This document shows, one piece after another, positions 26,876 through 34,967 of a stretch of DNA of 64,000 bases (the stretch's first letter is position 1; each line of letters begins with the position of its first letter). Made by a program: the position numbers and the translations under genes. The stretch is taken from positions 310,001 to 374,000 of the forward strand of contig CAVYPM010000017.1 of NCBI GenBank assembly GCA_963770375.1, in the 5' to 3' direction. Source of the DNA: DASVBE01 sp963770375 (GTDB lineage: Bacteria > Actinomycetota > Actinomycetes > Streptosporangiales > Streptosporangiaceae). The notes under the pieces are model-generated. The model ran no database searches. It was not told where the DNA came from and saw nothing but the letters and a program-made list of their open reading frames with translations.

Positions 26876-28228
26876 ATGCAGCCCGACATTGACGCTCAGC
26901 TCAGCAACTTCTTCGAGGAAACCCCTCAGCGCGACTTCGCGAGAGTGATGCGGGGCTACGACCCGCACCAGGTCAACGAGCACCTGAAGCAGGTCGATAA
27001 CGAGCTGCGCCAGCACCGCGATCAGGTCCAGGCGCTGCACCGGGAGCTGGCGGACGCGCATCGCCAGATCCAGGAGCAGGAACGCCCGACCTACTCCGGC
27101 CTTGGGTCACGGATCGAGCAGCTCCTCCGGCTGGCCGAGGAGCAGCAGAACGAGATCCTGCATGAGGCCCGGTCGGCCGCGAACGAGATCAACGCCAAGG
27201 CCAAGGTGGACGGCGCCGAGGTGCGCGCGACCGCGGAGAACGAGGCTGCCGAGCTCCGCGCCAACGCCAAGCGGGAGACCGAGGACCTGCGCTCCTCCGC
27301 CGAGCGCGAGGCCGACGCGATCAAGACCAGCGCCCGCCGCGAGTCCGACGAGCTGACCTCGACCACCGAGCGCGAGGTGGCCAAGCTGCGGGCCACCGCC
27401 GACCACGAGGTGGCGGAGAAGCGCGCCGCGGTCGAGCGGGACATCGCCAAGCTGCGCACCACCACTGAGCGCGAGGTCGCCCAGCTGAAGGCGTCCTCGA
27501 AGCGGGAGCGGGACGAGATCCTCACCACCTCCAAGCGCCAGGCTGACGAGATGCGGAGCCAGGCGCAGCGGATCCTGGAGGAGAGCGAGGCTCAGCGGGC
27601 CCAGGCCGAGGCCGAGTTCGACATCCAGCTTGCGTCCCGCCGCGAGGAGGCGGAGCGGCAGGAGGCCGAGCGGCTGTCCGCGGCGCAGAGCGCCACCCAG
27701 AAGCTGGTCTCCGAGGCCGAGCAGCGGGCCGCGACCGCCGAGCAGCGCGCCGCCAAGGCGAGCAGCCAGGCCGAGCAGACCCGGCGCGACGCCGACCAGC
27801 ACGCGCGCCAGCTGGTCAGCAACGCGAAGAAGAACGCGGACCAGATCCTCTCGCAGGCCAAGCAGCAGGCCGACCAGCTGCTGGCGGAGACCAAGTCCGA
27901 GGCCGAGCGGCAGCGCACCAGCGCCCAGCGGCACGTGGACGACCTGAACAAGCAGAAGGAGAGCGTGGCCGCGCACCTGGCCCAGATCAGCCAGCTGCTC
28001 GGCACCCAGATGCCCGGTCTGTCCGACGCGCTCAAGCCGGCCCCGGCGGTGCCCGCGGTCGCATCCTCCCCGGCCCGCGCGGTCACCGCGGCCCCGGCAC
28101 CCGCGCCGGTGCCCAGCAGCGCCGCGCAGGCGCCGCGGCAGAGCACGTCCAGCGCACCCAAGCAGGCGGCCAGCAACAAGCCGGCCAAGGCTGCCGACGG
28201 TGACGGCGAGGACTGGTGGACCGAGTAA
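26876..28228 (+). CDS. DivIVA-domain coiled-coil protein (Scy/FilP-like polar cytoskeleton)
   Basis: 450 residues. The N-terminus (FEETPQRDFARVMRGYDPHQVNEHLKQVDNEL) matches the DivIVA membrane-targeting region. Residues of about 30-370 form a near-continuous coiled coil with recurring Ala-Glu-x-Glu-x-Lys/Arg units (for example AEREADAIKTSARRESDEL). The tail is Pro/Ala-rich and ends DGDGEDWWTE. In Streptomyces the Scy and FilP proteins of polar growth are encoded next to mce, as here. It is far shorter than Scy, so it may combine both roles or correspond to FilP. Confidence 0.82.
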   Translation: MQPDIDAQLSNFFEETPQRDFARVMRGYDPHQVNEHLKQVDNELRQHRDQVQALHRELADAHRQIQEQERPTYSGLGSRIEQLLRLAEEQQNEILHEARSAANEINAKAKVDGAEVRATAENEAAELRANAKRETEDLRSSAEREADAIKTSARRESDELTSTTEREVAKLRATADHEVAEKRAAVERDIAKLRTTTEREVAQLKASSKRERDEILTTSKRQADEMRSQAQRILEESEAQRAQAEAEFDIQLASRREEAERQEAERLSAAQSATQKLVSEAEQRAATAEQRAAKASSQAEQTRRDADQHARQLVSNAKKNADQILSQAKQQADQLLAETKSEAERQRTSAQRHVDDLNKQKESVAAHLAQISQLLGTQMPGLSDALKPAPAVPAVASSPARAVTAAPAPAPVPSSAAQAPRQSTSSAPKQAASNKPAKAADGDGEDWWTE

Positions 28229-28247
28229 CCGCCTGACGCACCAGCGC

Positions 28248-28284
28248 AAAGCGCCCGGCCCGAGATCACGGGGCCGGGCGCTTT
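28248..28284 (+). terminator. strong intrinsic-type terminator after the coiled-coil gene
   Basis: Perfect 14-bp stem, AAAGCGCCCGGCCC pairing with GGGCCGGGCGCTTT around a 9-nt loop. It starts 20 bp after the stop and lies between two convergent genes, so it could serve both. Confidence 0.85.
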
Positions 28285-28344
28285 CGCGTCCGTGCGGTCT
28301 GGCCGGGGCCAGACCGGGCTCAGGCCACCGAGCTCAGGCCGCGG

Positions 28345-29109
28345 TCAGACCTCGGTGGTCTGGCCGCCGTCGACCAGCAGCACCTGGCCGGTCATGTACG
28401 AGGACGCCGGGCTGGCCAGGAACACCGCGGGCCCGGCCATCTCGTCCGCCCGGCCCCAGCGGCGCATCGGCACGTTCGCCACCCGGGCCGGCCCGGCCTG
28501 CGGGTCCTCCCAGATGTTGCGGTTCAGGTCGGTCGCGGTCCAGCCCGGGCACAGCGCGTTGACCCGCACCCCGGTGGTCCCCCACTCCACCGCCAGCGTC
28601 CTGGTCAGCGAGATCAGCCCGGCCTTGGCCGCACCGTACGGGGACAGCGCGGCGGCCCCGCCCACCCCGGCCACCGAGGCCACGTTGATCACCGAGCCGT
28701 CGCCGTGCTCGATCAGGTGCGGCCCGATCGCGTGCAGCACGTACACCGCGGAGTCCAGGTTGAGCTTCATCAGCTTGTCCCAGCCCTCGAGGCGCAGGTC
28801 GAGGAACGGGGCCATGAACCGGGACCCGCCCGCGTTGTTGACCACGATCTCGATGTGCTCCAGCTGGCCGATGGCCGCCGCCACCGCCGAGTCGACCTCG
28901 TCCTTCCTGGTCACGTCGGCGGGGATGACCACGGCCTTGCGGCCCAGCGCGGTGATGTCCGCGGCGGTGCCGGCCAGCCCGGCTTCGGTCCGTGCCACCA
29001 GGGCCACGTCCGCCCCGGCCGCGGCCAGCGCGACGGCGATCGAGCGGCCGATGCCGCGGGATGCGCCGGTGACGAACGCGTTCCGGCCGGTGAGGTCGAA
29101 CAGGCTCAC
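28345..29109 (-). CDS. SDR family oxidoreductase
   Basis: 254 residues from GTG 29109 (GGGAGGA upstream). Cofactor motif TGASRGIG, NNAG, catalytic Ser in INVASVAG and Y-x3-K in PYGAAKAG. The C-terminal MTGQVLLVDGGQT is typical of classical FabG-like reductases. The start lies 3 bp past the hydrolase stop, so the two are co-transcribed. Substrate unknown. Confidence 0.88.
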   Translation of the reverse strand: MSLFDLTGRNAFVTGASRGIGRSIAVALAAAGADVALVARTEAGLAGTAADITALGRKAVVIPADVTRKDEVDSAVAAAIGQLEHIEIVVNNAGGSRFMAPFLDLRLEGWDKLMKLNLDSAVYVLHAIGPHLIEHGDGSVINVASVAGVGGAAALSPYGAAKAGLISLTRTLAVEWGTTGVRVNALCPGWTATDLNRNIWEDPQAGPARVANVPMRRWGRADEMAGPAVFLASPASSYMTGQVLLVDGGQTTEV

Positions 29110-29111
29110 GG

Positions 29112-29828
29112 TCAGTCCTCCCAGTCGGTGGGCAGCGGCCAGGCCGGGGGGTTGACCTGCCGCACGATCTCGTTCAGAACAATACGGACATACGGCTCCC
29201 CCACCCACAGGTGCCGGGCCCGCGCCACGGCGATCATCCGGGCGTGGCGGACCCGGGCGAACCGCGGCGCCGCCTCGTCCGGCCGCAGGTAGTCGTCCAG
29301 CTCGGGGACCAGGGCGAGCAGCGGCTTGCCGGACGCCGCCCAGCGGTCGAGGTCAGCGTCGCCGGCCCGCTTCAGCGCGGGCGAGAGCAGGACGGCGCCC
29401 TCCACGGCCGGTTCCTGGCTGCCCCACTTGAGCACCAGCTCGGTCCCGAACGACCAGCCCACCAGCCAGATCCGGGGCAGGCCCGCAGCCACCGCGAAGG
29501 CGACCGCCGCAGCCACGTCGTACCGCTCGGGCTCGCCGTCGCCGAACTCCCCCTCGCTGGTCCCCTGGGCCGAGCTGGTCCCGCGGGTGTTGAACCGCAG
29601 CACGGCGAGACCAGCCAGCGCGGGCAGCCGGAACGCGGCCTTGCGCAGCAGGTGGCTGTCCATCATGCCGCCGGCCGTCGGCAGCGGATGCAGGAAGATC
29701 AGCGTGGCCGCCGGCGGGCGCCCCAGCGGCAGCGCCAGCTCGCCGACCAGGCGGAGCCCGTCCGCCGTGGTCAGGGTGACCGGCCGGCGGTCGGCCGGCA
29801 GCACGGTGGCTGCCCTGATCTCACCCAC
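29112..29828 (-). CDS. alpha/beta hydrolase
   Basis: 238 residues with HPLPTAGGMMDSHL (oxyanion region) and nucleophile elbow GWSFGTE. The family resembles small dienelactone-hydrolase-like or KANL3/Tex30-like hydrolases. A late His in ARHLWVGEP could complete the triad. It sits upstream of the SDR gene in one transcript. Confidence 0.82.
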   Translation of the reverse strand: MGEIRAATVLPADRRPVTLTTADGLRLVGELALPLGRPPAATLIFLHPLPTAGGMMDSHLLRKAAFRLPALAGLAVLRFNTRGTSSAQGTSEGEFGDGEPERYDVAAAVAFAVAAGLPRIWLVGWSFGTELVLKWGSQEPAVEGAVLLSPALKRAGDADLDRWAASGKPLLALVPELDDYLRPDEAAPRFARVRHARMIAVARARHLWVGEPYVRIVLNEIVRQVNPPAWPLPTDWED

Positions 29829-29839
29829 GCTGCCCCTCC

Positions 29840-30211
29840 TTATCCGCGGTTCCTGCGCCCCTGGCCGGGCGCGGGCCGCCGGGGCCTGCGCTGCCAGCAG
29901 GGATTGTGCCAGTGCCGGCGGCCGTCCGCATCAGCGGACCCGGACAGCCACACCACCACGTGCGCCACCCCCGGCCGGATCTCCTGATCGCACCCCGGGC
30001 AGCGGTAGGTCTTGGTCGCCGCCGGGCCCGGCACCGAGCGCACCACCCAGTCCCCGTCCGGCCACGTCTCGGTCCGCTCCGGCCCCAGCCGGGCGGCGGG
30101 ACCCTCGTCCTCCCCGCGCCCGGCGGCCGGCCCCGGCCGCACCCCGCCACGCGGGCGGCGCGGCAGGTCAGCAGGCAGGCGCCGGGCCTTGCGTGGGCTC
30201 ACGGCCGTCAC
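29840..30211 (-). CDS. small putative zinc-ribbon protein, function unknown
   Basis: 123 residues from GTG 30211. A basic N-terminus (PRKARRLPADLPRRPRGG) is followed by TYRCPGCDQEIRPGVAHVVVW and RRHWHNPCW, giving a plausible Cys-x2-Cys...His-x-x-Cys metal site. Small proteins of this form, often labelled ATP/GTP-binding protein without evidence, are common in actinobacteria. The stop is 11 bp before the hydrolase start. Confidence 0.65.
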   Translation of the reverse strand: MTAVSPRKARRLPADLPRRPRGGVRPGPAAGRGEDEGPAARLGPERTETWPDGDWVVRSVPGPAATKTYRCPGCDQEIRPGVAHVVVWLSGSADADGRRHWHNPCWQRRPRRPAPGQGRRNRG

Positions 30212-30231
30212 TGTAGGGCATCACCGCCCAC

Positions 30232-30290
30232 CTGCCGCCCCGGCCCGCGGACCCGGGCCGGGGCGGCAGGGCCGGGCCCGAAAGGCCCGG
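30232..30290. other. two adjacent GC-rich stem-loops between divergent genes
   Basis: Stem 1 is a perfect 15-bp pairing of CTGCCGCCCCGGCCC (30232-30246) with 30255-30269 around an 8-nt loop. Stem 2 pairs CCGGGCC with GGCCCGG around CGAAA (30272-30290). They occupy half of the 116-bp gap between two genes transcribed away from each other, an unusual place for terminators. Confidence 0.75.
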
Positions 30291-30327
30291 TCAATCCGGG
30301 GCATACCGCAGTGGGATCATGTGCCGC

Positions 30328-30702
30328 ATGGATCACACCGAGGCGCAGGCGTTCGCGGAGCAGTGGGTCAGGGACTGGAATGCCCACGACATCGACGCGC
30401 TGCTCGAGCACTTCACCGACGATGCTGTCTTTACCTCACCGGTGGCCGTGCGGCTGCTCGGCGGTGACGGGGTGATCCGCGGCAAGGAGGCCCTGCGGGC
30501 CTACTGGTCCGAGGGCGTCCGGCTCATCCCGGACCTCCGCTTCGAGGTTCTGGCCGTCTACGCCGGCATCAGCACCGTGGTCATCAACTACCGCAACCAG
30601 GTCGGCGGCGTGGTCTGCGAGGTTCTCACCTTCGACGGCCCTCTGGTCAGGGAGGGCCACGGCACCTATCCCGCCCAGGCCCCGGTCGGACTGGAGGAGT
30701 GA
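30328..30702 (+). CDS. SnoaL/NTF2-like family protein
   Basis: About 124 residues from ATG 30328 (MDHTEAQAFAEQW). Pattern WNAHDIDALLEHFTDDAVFTSP...GKEALRAYW is typical of SnoaL-like cystatin-fold proteins. No catalytic function can be assigned. Confidence 0.82.
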   Translation: MDHTEAQAFAEQWVRDWNAHDIDALLEHFTDDAVFTSPVAVRLLGGDGVIRGKEALRAYWSEGVRLIPDLRFEVLAVYAGISTVVINYRNQVGGVVCEVLTFDGPLVREGHGTYPAQAPVGLEE

Positions 30703-30905
30703 GCCCCGCGCCCTTGCCCCACCCGGGGACCAGGCGCATCATGCTCTGCGTGCGGGAGAACTGACTCAGCCCAGAATCAGCAGCCATCCTCCCTCCTGGC
30801 CTGCCGGCGCATCCGCGGCGTCTTGCTGGCCCTGGCCGCCTCCGTAGCCGCGGCCGCGGTCGGGCGCCTTTGGCTACGGCGGCCGGCCCCGTACAGTTTG
30901 CTGCC

Positions 30906-31565
30906 GTGCGCATTGTCATCGCCCGGTGCAGCGTCGACTACGCGGGACGGCTGTCTGCCCACCTCCCGCTGGCCACCAGGCTCATCATGATCAAGGCCGA
31001 CGGGTCGGTGCTGGTGCATTCCGACGGCGGCTCGTACAAGCCGCTGAACTGGATGTCACCGCCGTGCCGGCGGGCTGAGGAACCCGGCCGCTGGGTGGTC
31101 ACCGGCAAGTCCGGCGAGACCCTCACGATCGAGCTCGAGGAGATCCTCAGCGACTCCTCCTGGGACCTGGGCGTCGACCCAGGCCTGGTCAAGGACGGCG
31201 TCGAGTCGCACCTGCAGGAGCTGCTGGCGGCCCAGCTGGGCGTTCTTGGCGAGGGCTGGCGGCTGGTGCGCCGGGAGTTCCCCACCGCGATCGGCCCGGT
31301 CGACCTCATGTGCCGGGACGCCGCGGGCGGCGCGGTGGCCATCGAGATCAAGCGCCGCGGCGAGATCGACGGCGTCGAGCAGCTCACCCGCTACCTCGAG
31401 CTGCTGAACCGGGACCCGCTGCTGGCCCCGGTGCGCGGCATCTTCGCCGCCCAGGAGATCCGCCCGCAGGCCCGGGTTCTGGCGCAGGACCGCGGCATCA
31501 GCTGCCTGATCCTCGACTACGAGGCGATGCGCGGCACCGACGACGGCACGCTGCGGCTGTTCTAG
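30906..31565 (+). CDS. nucS: NucS mismatch-specific endonuclease
   Basis: About 219 residues from GTG 30906. The N-terminal DNA-binding domain begins MRIVIARCSVDYAGRL. The C-terminal RecB-like nuclease core has GPVDLMCRDAAGGAVAIEIKRRGEIDG with the D...E-x-K triad. NucS (EndoMS) performs non-canonical mismatch repair in actinobacteria that lack MutS/MutL. The full length indicates an active enzyme. Confidence 0.95.
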   Translation: MRIVIARCSVDYAGRLSAHLPLATRLIMIKADGSVLVHSDGGSYKPLNWMSPPCRRAEEPGRWVVTGKSGETLTIELEEILSDSSWDLGVDPGLVKDGVESHLQELLAAQLGVLGEGWRLVRREFPTAIGPVDLMCRDAAGGAVAIEIKRRGEIDGVEQLTRYLELLNRDPLLAPVRGIFAAQEIRPQARVLAQDRGISCLILDYEAMRGTDDGTLRLF

Positions 31566-31626
31566 CTGGCTCGCGAGGCCGTACGCGGCCTGCCCCAGCC
31601 TAGGCGCTGCGGCCGCGCACCTGCGG

Positions 31627-32496
31627 CTAGCGTCCTGGCGTGCGTAGCGTCGGACGCACACCGGGATCAGCACCGCCAGCATCAGCACGCTCATCCCGAG
31701 CGTCACCACGACCGGGTGGGTCAGCGGCCAGGAGCCGGTGGCGCCGCCCGCCTGGGCCGTGCCGAACAGCTGCCGGGCCGCGGCGACCACCGCGCTGACC
31801 GGGTTCCACTCGGCGATCACCTTCAGCCACGCGGGCATCCCGGCGATCGGCACGAACACGTTCGACACGAACCCGAGCAGGAACGCGGGCAGCATCGACA
31901 GGGTGTCCGCGGACTGCGGGCTCCTGGCGATCAGCCCGATCAGCGCGCCGATCCAGCTCATCGCGAAGCCGAACAGGAGCAGCAGGGCGAACCCGGCCAC
32001 CGCGGGGCCTAGGCCGTCCTGCGCCCGCCAGCCGGCCAGCAGCCCGCAGCCGATCATCACGGCCAGCCCCGGCAGGCCGACGATGATGTTGGACAGGGTC
32101 CGGCCCGGCCAGCACCGCCGGCCGGGCGATGGGCATGGTGCGGAACCGGTCGATCACGCCTTCGCTCATGTCGGTCGCCACCGCGACCGCCAGCGCCGAC
32201 GAGCCGAAGATCGTCATCTGGGCGAACAGGCCGGAGATCAGGTAGGTCCGGTAGTGCCCGCCGGGCACGTGGATGGCGCTGCCGAACAGGTAGCCGAACA
32301 GCACGATGAAGATCACCGGCATCAGCAGGCTGCCGATGATCAGGTCCGGCTGGCTGCGGGCGCGCAGGACGTACCGCACGGTCACCGTGCGGATGTCGCC
32401 GATCGCCTGGCGCAGGCGGCCGATCCAGGTCACAGGCCGGATTGCCGGGGACGGCGCCACGCCAGCCGTTGAGGTGGCAGTCAGTGTCGTGGTCAT
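31627..32496 (-). pseudogene. DrrB-like ABC-2 permease with a one-base frameshift
   Basis: The N-terminal part from ATG 32496 has VRYVLRARSQPDLIIGSLLMPVIFIVLFGYLFG and DRFRTMPIARPAVLAG. At about 32105 an extra C (GGGCCGGACC for GGGCGGACC) shifts the frame. The proper continuation (RTLSNIIVGLPG...WIGALIGLIARSPQ...GFVSNVFVP) follows in the next frame. That frame has no stop near the expected end and runs antisense into nucS, so a second change is likely near 31630. The ATG overlaps the stop of the upstream ATPase (ATGA). Confidence 0.8.
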
Positions 32497-33497
32497 CGCG
32501 CACCTGCCCCGGCCAGCTCGGGCTGGGCGTCACGGCCGGGCGGCCCGGGCGGCATCGCCACCACCCCGTCCGTCTCGGTCAGCAGCGTGAAGGCCTCCTC
32601 CAGCGACGGGCGCTGCAGCGCCACGTCGGCGATGTCCGTGCGCACCGGCTCGAGCCGCTGGACCGCCGCGGCCAGCGAGCCGAGCCCGTCCGGCGCGGGC
32701 AGCACCACTGTCCGGCCGTCAGGCCCGGTCTCCCCCGCGCCCAGCAGCTCGCGCAGCCGGCCCGGGCCGACCGCCGCGCCGTCCCGCAGCACCACCCGGA
32801 TCCGGGCCGCGCCGACCGCGGCCCGCAGCTGGCCCGAGGTGCCGGTAGCGGCCACCCGGCCGTCGCTGAGCACGACGACCTCGTCCGCCAGCTGCTCGGC
32901 CTCCTCCAGGTACTGGCTGGTCAGCAGCACGGTCGTGGCCGACCCGGTCACCAGCTCCCGGATCGCGGCCCACACCTGGGAGCGGCTGACCGGGTCCAGG
33001 CCGGTGGTCGGCTCGTCCAGGAACAGCACCGGCGGCGCGGCGAGCACGCTGGCGGCCAGGTCAAGCCGCCGCCGCATACCGCCCGAGTAACCGCGCACCA
33101 GCCGCGCGGCTGCCCCGGTCAGGCCGAACTGCTCGAGCAGCTCGTCGGCCCGGCGCCGGGCCACCGGCGCGGGCAGGTGCATCAGCTGGCCCACGATCCG
33201 CAGATTCTGCCGGCCGGTGAGCAGCTCATCTACCGTGGCGCCCTGCCCGGCCACGCCGATCCTGGCCCGCACCTCGGCCGGCTCGCGCAGAACGTCGAAC
33301 CCGGCCACCGCGGCGGAACCGGCGTCCGGGCGCAGCAGCGTGGTCAGGATGCGCACGGCCGTCGTCTTGCCTGCGCCGTTGCGCCCGAGCAGCGCGCACA
33401 CCGTCCCCGGCGGCACGGCCAGGTCGATGCCGCGCAGTGCCTGCGTGCGCTTGAACGATTTCGCCAGGCCCTCGGCCCGGATGGCGTACTCCGCCAC
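32493..33497 (-). CDS. DrrA-like daunorubicin/drug-resistance ABC ATPase
   Basis: 334 residues from GTG 33497, with GGAGG seven bases upstream. Walker A GRNGAGKTT, signature YSGGMRRRLDLAASVL, Walker B VLFLDEPTTGLDP, and the DrrA-type C-terminal extension ending SLEEAFTLLTE. With the DrrB-like permease it forms an exporter of hydrophobic compounds. The divergent TetR gene and operator array suggest drug-inducible control. Confidence 0.92.
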   Translation of the reverse strand: MAEYAIRAEGLAKSFKRTQALRGIDLAVPPGTVCALLGRNGAGKTTAVRILTTLLRPDAGSAAVAGFDVLREPAEVRARIGVAGQGATVDELLTGRQNLRIVGQLMHLPAPVARRRADELLEQFGLTGAAARLVRGYSGGMRRRLDLAASVLAAPPVLFLDEPTTGLDPVSRSQVWAAIRELVTGSATTVLLTSQYLEEAEQLADEVVVLSDGRVAATGTSGQLRAAVGAARIRVVLRDGAAVGPGRLRELLGAGETGPDGRTVVLPAPDGLGSLAAAVQRLEPVRTDIADVALQRPSLEEAFTLLTETDGVVAMPPGPPGRDAQPELAGAGAR

Positions 33498-33512
33498 GGT
33501 AGCCTCCAATGC

Positions 33513-33559
33513 GTACGGTGTACTCTTCGAGTACAACGTACGCTAGAGGTACACTGTAC
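33513..33559. promoter_or_regulatory. three GTAC-N3-GTAC operator units at exact 18-bp spacing
   Basis: GTACGGTGTAC (33513-33523), GTACAACGTAC (33531-33541) and GTACACTGTAC (33549-33559) begin exactly 18 bp apart and fill the 64-bp gap between the divergent drrA-like and tetR genes. The first two also form a larger inverted repeat (GCGTACG...CGTACGC, 33511-33543). This fits cooperative TetR-type dimers bound on one face of the helix. Confidence 0.8.
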
Positions 33560-33561
33560 GC

Positions 33562-34365
33562 ATGTCAACTCAGCCAGGTGACAGCCCCGGGCGCTCCTTC
33601 TGGGGCGGCATCGAGCTGCTGTGGGAGCTCGAGACGGAGGCCGAGCGGCCGCGCCGCCGGACGGGCACGGCGCTGGACCGCGAGCAGATCGTCCGCGAGG
33701 CGATCAGGATCGCGGACGCCGACGGCCTGGAGGCGGTCACCATGCGCCGGGTCGCGCAGCAGCTCGGCACCGGCGCGATGTCCCTCTACCGGCACGTCCC
33801 GGACAAGGACGCGCTGGTCAGCCTGATGGTCGACACCGTGATTGGCGACATGATCGGCGAGTCCCCGCTGCCGCCGCACGGGTCGCTGCCGGCCGGGATG
33901 GACTGGCGGGACGGGCTGCGGCTGATCGCGGAGAGCAACTGGCAGACCTGCCGGGAGCACCGCTGGTATCCCGAGGCGACCATCGCCCAGCCGCCGCTCA
34001 CGCCGAACGGCCTGGCCGGCCTGGAGGCCGCGCTGAGCCTGTTCGACGGCTATGACCTGACCGCCACCGAGAAGATGATGTTCGTCACCGCGGTGCACCA
34101 GACCGTGCTGCACGCGGCGCTGAACCTGCTGCTGGAGGAGCGGTCCCGGGCCCGGTTCAAGCTCGACGACGCGGAGGTGTTCGCCGGCGCAGCGGCGTTC
34201 CTGGGCAAGATGGCCGCCAGCGGGCGCTACCCCCGGGTCACCGAGCTGTTTGGCGCGGTTGGCAGCCAGTCCCAGGACCCCGATACCGAACGGCAGTGGA
34301 TCCTGGCTGGCGTCGACCTCATCCTGGACGGCATCGCCGCCCGCCTGGCCCAGCGCGCCGGCTGA
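33562..34365 (+). CDS. TetR/AcrR family transcriptional regulator
   Basis: 267 residues. N-terminal HTH: TALDREQIVREAIRIADADGLEAVTMRRVAQQLGTGAMSLYRHVPDKDALV, followed by a TetR_C-like ligand domain. A 35-residue leader precedes the HTH. Divergent from the exporter and separated only by the operator array, so it is very likely the exporter's repressor and autoregulated. Confidence 0.9.
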   Translation: MSTQPGDSPGRSFWGGIELLWELETEAERPRRRTGTALDREQIVREAIRIADADGLEAVTMRRVAQQLGTGAMSLYRHVPDKDALVSLMVDTVIGDMIGESPLPPHGSLPAGMDWRDGLRLIAESNWQTCREHRWYPEATIAQPPLTPNGLAGLEAALSLFDGYDLTATEKMMFVTAVHQTVLHAALNLLLEERSRARFKLDDAEVFAGAAAFLGKMAASGRYPRVTELFGAVGSQSQDPDTERQWILAGVDLILDGIAARLAQRAG

Positions 34366-34854
34366 CTACCCGAGCAGGTGGGCGTTGGGGACCCGGGCGG
34401 CCGCGGCCAGCGCCGGGATCTCGGTCACGGCCACGCCCGCCGCCTCCAGCACCGCGGCGCCGCCGCCGGGCACGAACAGCGGCGGCTCCCGCCAGGCGAT
34501 GACCACCCGGCGCAGGCCGGCCGCGATGATCAGCTCCGCGCAGGGGCGGGGCCGCGAGGCCCGGGCCGCGCACGGCTCCAGCGAGCTGTACAGAGTGGCC
34601 CCGGCGGGCACCGCCCCGGCCAGCTTGGCCAGGGCCGCCTCCTCGGCGTGGTCGGCCGGGCCGGTCTCCCGGGAGAAGCCGGTCGCCAGCAGCGCACCGC
34701 AGGCCGCGACAACGACCGCGCCCACGCTGAACGCGGTGGCCGACGGGGGACATTGCCCGGCCAGCGCCACGGCCCGGGCCAGCCAGGCCTCATCCGCCCC
34801 GGGCACGCCCGGCAAACCGGGCTGACCTGGGCTTTCCTGCTGGCTTCCGGGCAT
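34366..34854 (-). CDS. RibD-like / cytidine deaminase-fold protein
   Basis: About 162 residues from ATG 34854. Zinc-deaminase motifs: DHAEEAAL (His-Ala-Glu) and LEPCAARASRPRPCAELI (P-C-x(n)-C). The usual RibD reductase domain is absent, so this is a stand-alone deaminase. Riboflavin-pathway or nucleotide substrate is unresolved. Confidence 0.78.
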   Translation of the reverse strand: MPGSQQESPGQPGLPGVPGADEAWLARAVALAGQCPPSATAFSVGAVVVAACGALLATGFSRETGPADHAEEAALAKLAGAVPAGATLYSSLEPCAARASRPRPCAELIIAAGLRRVVIAWREPPLFVPGGGAAVLEAAGVAVTEIPALAAAARVPNAHLLG

Positions 34855-34967
34855 CGGCTCCCCTGCTGTGGTGACCCGCTGTACCGCCAGTATCTCTGCT
34901 GGCATTACCGGTGGTTTACTGTGCACGGCGGCGGCAGGAACCGCCCGCATCGATGACGGTGAGGCCG

